This document shows, piece by piece, positions 7,513-12,684 of a stretch of DNA of 12,684 nt. The DNA lies in contig CAOPQH010000038.1 of NCBI GenBank assembly GCA_948505485.1, forward strand, positions 1-12,684. Direction: 5' to 3'. The notes under the pieces are model-generated. The model saw only the letters and a list, made by a program, of their open reading frames with translations. It was not told where the DNA came from and searched no databases. Position numbers and translations under genes: made by a program. The DNA is from an uncultured Clostridia bacterium (GTDB lineage Bacteria; Bacillota; Clostridia; TANB77; CAG-508). Every line of letters begins with the position of its first letter. Position 1 is the first letter of the stretch.

Positions 7513-8643
7513 ATGGCTAAAAAGAAAAATGAAAAGAACTTTTCAAATTTTATAAATAAACCATTAGATTATACTTTGGTAATAACATTATTACTATTAT
7601 TAGCATTAGGGCTAGTAATGGTACTTTCTGCTAGTTCGCCATCAGCACTTTCTGAAAGCGGGAATAGTTACAGATACTTTACGCGACAATTGATTTTTGC
7701 TATATTAGGAATAATTGCAATGTGTTTTATTTCTAAAATAGATTATAGATTTTACCAAAAGTTTTATAAGCAAGCATGGTGGATTTCACTTATATTATTA
7801 GTTTTAGTATTATTGGTTGGAAGAGAAGTAAACGAGGCTAAAAGATGGATTTACATTACAGAAAGTCTTTCAATTCAACCGTCTGAGATAGTAAAAATAT
7901 TAATGATTATTTTTTATGCTGGAATACTAACAAAAAACAGGGATGAATTGAGTAGTTATAGATATGGATTAATTAAACATATTTGTTTATTAGCTCCAAT
8001 AATAGGATTATTATTAATGCAACCACATTTTAGTGCATCAGTAGTAATAATAGGAATTTGCTGTATTATGATGATTATGGCTGGATGTAAGTTCTGGCAA
8101 TTTGTAGCGACTGGTTTAACAGTAGGAGTTCCAGGATTAGTAGCATTAATAATTTTTGAGCCATATAGATTAACAAGGGTAACTACATTTTTAGACCCAT
8201 GGAAAGATTCAACAGGGGCAGGATGGCAAGTTATACAAAGTTTATATGCTATTGGATCAGGAGGATTATTTGGAGCAGGCTTAGGTGAAAGTAAGCAAAA
8301 ATATTTATATATTCCAGAGCCACATAATGATTTTATATTTTCTGTATTATCAGAGGAATTAGGATTTATAGGGTGTGCTTTTGTTATAGTATTATTTGCT
8401 ATATTTATTTGGAGAGGAGTTTTAATAGCAATGAAGGCTCCAGATATGTTTGGAAGTTTAATGGCTATAGGAATAACAAGTATGGTTGCTATTCAAGCAA
8501 TTATTAATATAGCGGTTGTAACTTCTTCAATGCCGGCTACTGGTATGGCATTACCGTTTTTTAGCTATGGAGGTACGGCGCTTTTTATACTATTATGTGA
8601 GATTGGTATTTTGCTGAATATTTCTAGGGCTAGTAATAAATAA
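7513..8643 (+). CDS. ftsW: SEDS-family peptidoglycan glycosyltransferase FtsW/SpoVE
   Basis: Polytopic membrane protein that polymerises lipid II glycan strands, working with a class B penicillin-binding protein at the septum (FtsW) or spore cortex (SpoVE). The 376 residues have about ten membrane segments. SEDS motifs are RYFTRQLIFAILG (about 54-66), EAKRWIYI-SIQPSEIVKI (108-129), PEPHNDFIFSVLSEELG (268-284) with the conserved aspartate in NDFIF (Asp273), and the C-terminal MPATGMALPFFSYGGTAL (340-357). The ATG at 7513, seven bases after AAAGGG, is preferred over the overlapping GTG at 7510. Position between mraY and murG is the classic FtsW/SpoVE place; sequence alone does not tell the two apart, and RodA is unlikely from context. 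murD, often found before ftsW, is absent. Its stop is followed after 19 bases by the palindromic repeat. Confidence 0.92.
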   Translation: MAKKKNEKNFSNFINKPLDYTLVITLLLLLALGLVMVLSASSPSALSESGNSYRYFTRQLIFAILGIIAMCFISKIDYRFYQKFYKQAWWISLILLVLVLLVGREVNEAKRWIYITESLSIQPSEIVKILMIIFYAGILTKNRDELSSYRYGLIKHICLLAPIIGLLLMQPHFSASVVIIGICCIMMIMAGCKFWQFVATGLTVGVPGLVALIIFEPYRLTRVTTFLDPWKDSTGAGWQVIQSLYAIGSGGLFGAGLGESKQKYLYIPEPHNDFIFSVLSEELGFIGCAFVIVLFAIFIWRGVLIAMKAPDMFGSLMAIGITSMVAIQAIINIAVVTSSMPATGMALPFFSYGGTALFILLCEIGILLNISRASNK

Positions 8644-8662
8644 GCTACTCTACGTTATTAAT

Positions 8663-8720
8663 AGTAGAGAAGTGTAGGGGGCGATTAGTAATCGCCCGAG
8701 CTTCAACGGCTTTGCTGTTT
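8663..8720. repeat. Dispersed palindromic repeat, copy B (downstream of ftsW)
   Basis: It has the same core as 4838-4898: GTAGAGAAGTGTAGGGGG, the palindrome GGGCGATTAGTAATCGCCC at 8679-8697, a CTTCAA segment and TTTGCT. Against copy A it has one inserted G and scattered changes after the palindrome. Just before it, CTCTAC (8647-8652) can pair with GTAGAG (8664-8669). No T-tract follows, so it is not a standard terminator for ftsW, though the hairpin could protect the 3' end of the murE-mraY-ftsW message. Confidence 0.75.
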
Positions 8721-8794
8721 TATAACCGCCAAGCTACCTGGTGATAGATTATTTTGCTATTTTATAGCCGTCAAGCTACCTGTGTATAGGACGT
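8711..8794. repeat. Two imperfect tandem copies of a 42-base unit
   Basis: The unit at 8711-8752 is repeated at 8753-8794. The first 30 bases match at 27 positions, including exact TTTGCT, TTTTATA and CAAGCTACCTG. A shortened third trace, CGTCAAGCT, lies at 8804-8812. The unit is richer in G+C than the neighbouring genes, contains no reading frame, and continues the 3' end of palindromic repeat copy B. Confidence 0.7.
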
Positions 8795-8834
8795 TTTCGC
8801 TTTCGTCAAGCTCAAGCGAAAAGTGCTATACACA
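8781..8834. other. Long imperfect hairpin in the ftsW-murG gap
   Basis: TGTGTATAG (8781-8789) pairs with CTATACACA (8826-8834), and inside it TTTTCGCTT (8794-8802) pairs with AAGCGAAAA (8814-8822), leaving an 11-base loop and a small internal bulge. It overlaps the second 42-base unit on its left and the first 39-base unit on its right. There is no T-tract; it could be an RNA structure or a cruciform-prone DNA element. Confidence 0.65.
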
Positions 8835-8895
8835 CGCGTGACTACTCTATAATATTGAAAAACGCTATTGACACGCGTGACTACTCTATAATATA
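8818..8895. repeat. 39-base tandem duplication upstream of murG with the palindrome CACGCGTG
   Basis: Units 8818-8856 and 8857-8895 agree at 34 of 39 positions; 24 bases in each are identical (8832-8855 and 8871-8894). Each identical block has the 8-base palindrome CACGCGTG followed by GACTACTC and TATAATAT. The doubled palindrome beside a doubled -10-like box is the kind of layout expected for a regulator binding site, but no regulator can be named. Confidence 0.85.
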
Positions 8896-8897
8896 AG
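8868..8897 (+). promoter_or_regulatory. Probable promoter for murG and the histidine kinase
   Basis: TTGACA (8868-8873) occurs only in the second 39-base unit. With an 18-base spacer it faces TATAAG (8892-8897); the perfect TATAAT at 8887-8892 is only 13 bases away, too close for this -35 box. The first unit has a TATAAT (8848-8853) but TACACA in place of TTGACA. Transcription would begin near 8904, about 35 bases before the murG ATG. Confidence 0.55.
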
Positions 8898-8939
8898 AAA
8901 ATCATTTTAATAATTAATTTATAAAAAAAGGAGATTTAA

Positions 8940-10058
8940 ATGAAGGTTATAGTGGCTGCTGCTGGTACTGCAGGACATATTAATCCTGGGTTGGCTATAG
9001 CAAATAAAATTAAAGAAAAGGAAAGAGATTCAGAGATAATATTTATAGGTACTACAAGAGGTTTAGAAAATGATTTAGTTCCAAGGGCAGGATATAAATT
9101 GAAAACAATTGATGCTTATGGGTTAAGTAAAAAGTTATCATTTAATAATATTAAAAATATGTATAAAACATATAAAGGTTTAGGAGAAGCTAAGAGGTTA
9201 GTAAAAGAATTTAAACCAGATTTGGTAGTCGGTACAGGTGGATATATTTGTGGAGCTGTTGTTATGGCAGCACATAAGTATAAAGTGCCTGTAGTTTTAC
9301 ATGAAAGTAATGCTTTTCCAGGAAGGGCAACAAAATTTTTAGCAAAGTATTCTGAAAAGGTATTTATTTCCTTTGAGGATGCACGAGATAAGATTAAAAA
9401 TGCAAAAGAGATAGTTGTTACGGGAACTCCTGTAAAAATCAAAAAAAGAGAATATGGAATAAATGAAAAAAGCAAAATAATAAAAGATTTAAAGTTAAGT
9501 GAAACAAAGCCTATTGTATTGATATTTGGAGGTAGTCAAGGTGCTCAAAAAATAAATGAGGCAATAGTAGGAATAATAAAGAAAAATCTAAATAAAAATT
9601 ATCAAATAATTTGGGCTACAGGTCCAAAACAATATGATGTAGTAAAAGAAAAATTGGAAAGTGATAATATTTATATAAATAAAATAGAAAACATGAAAAT
9701 TGTTCCATATATATATAATATGGAGGAGGTAATGAATGTTTCAGATGTGATTATTGCTAGAAGTGGAGCAATGACGATTACTGAAATATCTAATTTAGGA
9801 AAAGCTTCAATTTTAATACCTTTACCTAATGTTAGTCAAGATCATCAGCTATATAATGCAAAAGTATTAGAAAATATTGGTGCATCAAAAATTATATTAA
9901 ACAACGATTTAACAGAAAATAATTTAAATAATGCTGTAGAGGAAATAATTTTAAACAAACAGAATTTATTGCAAATGGGGAAAAATGCGTTTAAAATTTC
10001 TACAGAAAATGTTGAAGAAAAAATATATAATGAAATAAAAAATGTTTTAAATAAATAA
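8940..10058 (+). CDS. murG: UDP-N-acetylglucosamine--lipid I N-acetylglucosaminyltransferase
   Basis: Peripheral membrane GT-B enzyme on the inner face that adds GlcNAc to lipid I, making lipid II. The 372 residues are normal length. The N-domain begins with the loop AAGTAGHINP (7-16; His13 is the catalytic-type histidine), followed by GTGGYICG (98-105) and HESNAFPGRA (121-130). The C-domain has GGSQGAQKINEAI (197-209), RSGAMTITEISNLGKA (274-289) and PNVSQDHQLYNAKVL (296-310), the UDP-GlcNAc side. Two signatures are variant: AGTAGH rather than GGTGGH, and HESN rather than HEQN. I judge these family variation, not loss of function. AAGGAG at 8928-8933 gives the start. The gene has its own likely promoter, since a 296-base repeat-filled gap separates it from ftsW; the kinase follows after 13 bases. 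Confidence 0.95.
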   Translation: MKVIVAAAGTAGHINPGLAIANKIKEKERDSEIIFIGTTRGLENDLVPRAGYKLKTIDAYGLSKKLSFNNIKNMYKTYKGLGEAKRLVKEFKPDLVVGTGGYICGAVVMAAHKYKVPVVLHESNAFPGRATKFLAKYSEKVFISFEDARDKIKNAKEIVVTGTPVKIKKREYGINEKSKIIKDLKLSETKPIVLIFGGSQGAQKINEAIVGIIKKNLNKNYQIIWATGPKQYDVVKEKLESDNIYINKIENMKIVPYIYNMEEVMNVSDVIIARSGAMTITEISNLGKASILIPLPNVSQDHQLYNAKVLENIGASKIILNNDLTENNLNNAVEEIILNKQNLLQMGKNAFKISTENVEEKIYNEIKNVLNK

Positions 10059-10071
10059 GTGGGGAGATAAC

Positions 10072-11553
10072 ATGCAAAGAAATGTACAAATAAAAATTAT
10101 ACTATTATTTTCGATTATTGGTATTTTAATAATAACAGGATTAGGATTTTTCTTTATAAATTCTATGAATAATATTAATGTTCAAATAGGTCAAAATAAT
10201 TTAAATTCATTAGAAGAAATTAGTAATATGATAAATATCGCTAATGGACAAGCTAAAATAAGTATAATTATAGCATTAATTGTGTTTGGAATTATATCAT
10301 TAATTGTAGGAGCTTTTATAGCCAAAACTATTGTAAAGCCGATAAATAAATTGATTGAAAGTGCTAAACAAATAGCATCAGGAGAGGAAATTGAAATTTC
10401 TAAAAAAGAAATTGGAAAAGATAATAATGAAGTAGAAGGGTTGATAAATGCTTTCGGAATAATGACAACAGAGTTAAAAGATAAATTAAGTGAGGTGTCT
10501 AAACAAAAAAATCAAATAGAAACGATTTTGCTTCATATGACAGATGGTCTTATTGCTTTTGATATGGAGGGAGATATTATATTAATAAATCCAGCTGCCA
10601 AAAATTTATTAAATATTGCACCTGAAAAAAATAATTTTAATGAAATATTTAAAAGTTTTGATGTAGATATAAACTTAGAAAAAATAATATATTTAGAGAA
10701 TTGGACATCTTATGAACAGAGAATTTCTGTAGAGGATAAATTTATTAATGTATTTTTTGCACCATTTAAAAATGAGAATGATAGACCAGGCGGAGTAATA
10801 GCTGTTATACAAGATATAACAGAACATGTTAAGTTAGATAACATGAGAAAAGAATTTGTTGCAGATGTATCACACGAATTAAAGACACCAATAACATCTA
10901 TAATGGGGTATGCGGATACTCTTTTAGAAGGAGAATATGATAAAGAAACACAAGAAAAATTTTTAAATGTAATAGCAACAGAAGCAAGAAGAATGGCAAA
11001 ATTAGTTACAGATTTATTAACTTTATCAAAATTTGATAATAATCAAAATCGTACTCAAAAAGAAGAATTCGATTTAGGAGATTTAGTAAAGAAATGTCAA
11101 GATAAATTAGCAATAGAAGCTAAAAAGAAAAATCACAAAGTAGATTGCTTTGTAACAGCAGATGTACCACCAGTGTATGCAGATAAATATGATATAGAAA
11201 GAGTTGTGTTAAATATAATATCAAACAGTATAAAATACACAAAAGATAATGGAGAAATAAAAATATATGTAGGATTCGTATATAATGATGCATATATAAA
11301 AGTGTTTGATAATGGTATAGGTATCCCGGAAGAAGACTTAGGTAGAATTTTTGAGAGATTTTATAGAGTAGACAAGGCACGAACTAGACAAATGGGAGGA
11401 ACAGGTTTAGGGCTTTCTATAGCAAAAGAGATACTAGATAAAAATGGAGGCAGTATAGATATAAAAAGTGAAGTAGGAAAAGGTACAGAGGTTGTTATAA
11501 GAATACCTACAAAAGAAGTTAAGAAAAATAACGAGGAGATTACAAATGTGTAA
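10072..11553 (+). CDS. Membrane sensor histidine kinase of the PhoR/WalK type, no adjacent response regulator
   Basis: The 493 residues show a first membrane helix (about 8-30), a very short outside loop (about 31-61, no recognisable sensor fold), a second helix (about 62-85), HAMP (about 86-138), a PAS-like domain (about 145-250, LLHMTDGLIAFDMEGDIILI at its start), the dimerisation/phosphoacceptor domain with FVADVSHELKTPITSIMGY (His268) and an ATPase domain with N box (Asn385 in NIISNSIKY), DNGIGIPEEDLG (413-424), FERFYRVDKAR (427-437) and GGTGLGLSIAKE (442-453). The organisation TM-loop-TM-HAMP-PAS-kinase is that of PhoR and WalK/VicK. The start is ATG at 10072 behind GGGGAG, 13 bases after the murG stop, so the two are very likely co-transcribed. 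No response regulator is present on either side. A role in envelope or lipid II sensing is suggested by position only. Confidence 0.93.
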   Translation: MQRNVQIKIILLFSIIGILIITGLGFFFINSMNNINVQIGQNNLNSLEEISNMINIANGQAKISIIIALIVFGIISLIVGAFIAKTIVKPINKLIESAKQIASGEEIEISKKEIGKDNNEVEGLINAFGIMTTELKDKLSEVSKQKNQIETILLHMTDGLIAFDMEGDIILINPAAKNLLNIAPEKNNFNEIFKSFDVDINLEKIIYLENWTSYEQRISVEDKFINVFFAPFKNENDRPGGVIAVIQDITEHVKLDNMRKEFVADVSHELKTPITSIMGYADTLLEGEYDKETQEKFLNVIATEARRMAKLVTDLLTLSKFDNNQNRTQKEEFDLGDLVKKCQDKLAIEAKKKNHKVDCFVTADVPPVYADKYDIERVVLNIISNSIKYTKDNGEIKIYVGFVYNDAYIKVFDNGIGIPEEDLGRIFERFYRVDKARTRQMGGTGLGLSIAKEILDKNGGSIDIKSEVGKGTEVVIRIPTKEVKKNNEEITNV

Positions 11554-11581
11554 ATAGGAAAGTCATACTGACTTTCCTATT
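11553..11581 (+). terminator. Hairpin at the kinase stop codon, probable terminator
   Basis: AATAGGAAAGTCA (11553-11565) and TGACTTTCCTATT (11569-11581) pair perfectly over 13 bases around the loop TAC. The left arm starts on the last base of the kinase stop codon. What follows is ATACAAATA rather than a T-run, so it may be a weak terminator or a stabilising 3' hairpin. Confidence 0.65.
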
Positions 11582-11599
11582 ATACAAATACATTCCACA

Positions 11600-11622
11600 G
11601 AAAAATTGCAAAGCAATTTTTC
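11600..11622. other. Short perfect hairpin between the convergent kinase and dapB genes
   Basis: GAAAAATTGC (11600-11609) and GCAATTTTTC (11613-11622) pair over 10 bases around AAA. Read on the minus strand it also lacks a T-run after the stem. It is the middle one of three stacked hairpins in this 185-base gap. Confidence 0.55.
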
Positions 11623-11628
11623 GCGGAC

Positions 11629-11700
11629 GAACAATTAAACGTGGGCTGAACTCTACATATTAAATTTTATAAATATGTAGAGTTCAGCCCACTATTGTTC
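11629..11700. terminator. Very long hairpin, probable bidirectional terminator between convergent genes
   Basis: A 21-base stem without mismatch joins 11641-11661 (starting GTGGGCTGAACTCTAC) to 11672-11692 around a 10-base A+T loop. Outside it, GAACAAT (11629-11635) pairs with ATTGTTC (11694-11700). On the minus strand the stem is followed by a T-rich stretch (GTTTAATTGTTC), fitting a dapB terminator. A smaller stem, TGTAAAT/ATTTACA (11705-11732), lies between it and the dapB stop. Confidence 0.65.
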
Positions 11701-11738
11701 TTGTTGTAAATTCGCTAAATCATTGATTTACAGTTGCT

Positions 11739-12512
11739 TTAATTCATTGAATCGAAATTGTAAAGCCCAGGAGATTCCTGGTTAATCAAAAATCTTGCTG
11801 CCGTTAATGCACCTTCAGCAAACAATTTTCGTGAAAATGCTGTATGGGTAAGTTCAAAGGATTCATTTTCACCAAAAAAGTGAACTGTATGAATTCCTAC
11901 AACATTTCCACCTCTTAAAGAAGCAATACCGATTTCGTTTGCTTTTCTTTTATCCTTACGTCCATAGACTTTTTCTGGTGCAGGATGAATAGCCTCTTTC
12001 ATGGCATCAACCAGCATCTCAGCAGTTCCGCTAGGAGCATCTTTCTTGCCGTTGTGATGAGCTTCTGAAACTTCAATATCGAAGTCATCTGCCAGCTCTG
12101 GAGCAATTTGCCTCAACAAATTGACAAATACATGAGCAATCACGTAAGACATATTTGAAGACATAAAGATTCTTGTGTCAGCAGAATATGCCTTAATTAT
12201 CTCCTTTTGTCCTTCTGTAAATCCAGTGGTTGCTATAACCGCAGGAATTGAGTGCTTTGCTGCAAATTCCACAATGTTAAGTGAGCATTCAGGCACAGAA
12301 AAGTCAATAATCATATCAGGAATTAATTCCAAGTCTTCCAATTCGGATAATCCCTTATCTGCCTCTATGACTGGGAAGTTTTGAAACTCTCTTGCTACCT
12401 TATCGTATCCACAAAGGACTTCCATGTCTTCAGACTGATCGATAAGTTCAGTTACATAACGTCCCATTTTACCATTGCATCCAGAAACCATTACTTTAAG
12501 TTTATCTGACAT
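11739..12512 (-). CDS. dapB: 4-hydroxy-tetrahydrodipicolinate reductase
   Basis: Cytoplasmic NAD(P)H-dependent reductase of the lysine/meso-diaminopimelate pathway, giving tetrahydrodipicolinate. The 257 residues are normal length. Visible are the dinucleotide loop GCNGKMG (11-17), DFSVPE (70-75), ATTGFTEGQ (94-102), SSNMSYV (118-124), the catalytic/substrate signature EAHHNGKKDAPSGTA (150-164) and SLRGGNVVGIHTVHF (198-212). The start is ATG at 12512, behind AAAGGAGG (complement of 12519-12526). It runs against the kinase and stands alone, with no dapA or other lysine gene beside it. It is about 39% G+C by hand count of 540 bases, against about 25% in samples of murG and the kinase, and uses C-ending codons the neighbours avoid. 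That suggests acquisition by transfer. It supplies the amino acid that MurE adds. Confidence 0.96.
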   Translation of the reverse strand: MSDKLKVMVSGCNGKMGRYVTELIDQSEDMEVLCGYDKVAREFQNFPVIEADKGLSELEDLELIPDMIIDFSVPECSLNIVEFAAKHSIPAVIATTGFTEGQKEIIKAYSADTRIFMSSNMSYVIAHVFVNLLRQIAPELADDFDIEVSEAHHNGKKDAPSGTAEMLVDAMKEAIHPAPEKVYGRKDKRKANEIGIASLRGGNVVGIHTVHFFGENESFELTHTAFSRKLFAEGALTAARFLINQESPGLYNFDSMN

Positions 12513-12571
12513 AATAAACCTCCTTTAAAATAAAAATGATTTATTACTAAAGCTACTATAATAGTATAAGC

Positions 12572-12600
12572 ATTATACCATATAAAAGTATTTTTAACAA
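12572..12600 (-). promoter_or_regulatory. Promoter of dapB
   Basis: Read on the minus strand: TTGTTA (12600-12595), a 17-base spacer, then a perfect TATAAT (12577-12572). Transcription would start near 12565, leaving a leader of about 50 bases, too short for a lysine riboswitch. None was seen upstream of it either. Confidence 0.75.
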
Positions 12601-12620
12601 CATATATTCAGAAAGATTTC

Positions 12621-12684
12621 GTTACAATTCACGGCTATAATCAAATTAACTAGAAATAATATATAGAAATTATTCATCTTCGCA
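12621..12684. mobile_element. Left end of a second copy of the MITE-like element (cut by the window edge)
   Basis: The sequence from GTTACAATTCACGGCT onwards matches 2844-2905 with only about four differences in 62 bases, including an unbroken stretch of more than 35 identical bases. Its first bases, GTTAC, equal the inverted right end of the first copy, supporting the element boundary. The rest lies beyond the window. It sits 21 bases outside the dapB -35 box. Confidence 0.85.

Noticed and set aside
8818..8895. CRISPR array
   Set aside because: Only two units, adjacent without unrelated spacers and with no cas genes; it is a tandem duplication.
11120..11380. Minus-strand open frame of 86 codons inside the kinase
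   Set aside because: It is antisense to the conserved ATPase domain; composition (Leu/Tyr/His rich) is typical of a shadow frame.
12513..12620. Lysine riboswitch upstream of dapB
   Set aside because: The promoter leaves only about 50 leader bases, and no L-box-like conserved stems were seen.

Overview
The window looks like chromosomal DNA from an anaerobic, very A+T-rich Firmicute of the class Clostridia. Hand counts give about 25% G+C in the genes sampled. The evidence is A-rich codon use, strong AGGAGG-type ribosome binding sites, a ferredoxin/NAD-linked [FeFe] hydrogenase, and a MurE carrying the DNPR motif of the meso-diaminopimelate type. All genes point rightwards except dapB at the far end.

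Layout. (1) 1-2827: the 3' part of a NuoF-like flavoprotein subunit (hydB type) followed by the complete [FeFe] hydrogenase catalytic subunit hydA. (2) 2828-3174: a non-coding palindromic mobile element of about 242 bp (MITE-like). It is flanked by a 7-9 bp direct repeat and has split the hydA 3' end from its intrinsic terminator. (3) 3175-4640: pyrB-pyrI, the catalytic and regulatory chains of aspartate carbamoyltransferase, with their own promoter and terminator. (4) 4641-5021: non-coding, holding a palindromic dispersed repeat and the murE promoter. (5) 5022-11553: murE, mraY, ftsW/spoVE, murG and a membrane histidine kinase. This is a shortened division/cell-wall cluster with no murF or murD between its members. 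The ftsW-murG gap (8644-8939) is a mosaic of repeats, a long hairpin and a 39-bp tandem duplication containing a likely promoter. (6) 11554-11738: three stacked hairpins between convergent genes. (7) 11739-12512, minus strand: dapB, with a clear promoter and about 39% G+C, unlike its neighbours. (8) 12621-12684: the left end of a second copy of the MITE-like element, cut by the window edge.

How the genes fit together. HydB/HydA would re-oxidise NADH and reduced ferredoxin to make H2. PyrBI commits carbamoyl phosphate to pyrimidines. DapB makes the precursor of meso-DAP, MurE adds meso-DAP to the UDP-MurNAc dipeptide, MraY and MurG build lipid I and lipid II, and FtsW polymerises it. The kinase sits directly behind murG and may sense envelope state, but no response regulator is visible.

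I saw no undescribed multi-gene system. The unusual content is in the non-coding DNA (the MITE-like element and its history, the repeat-built murG control region, the palindromic repeats) and in the foreign-looking dapB.
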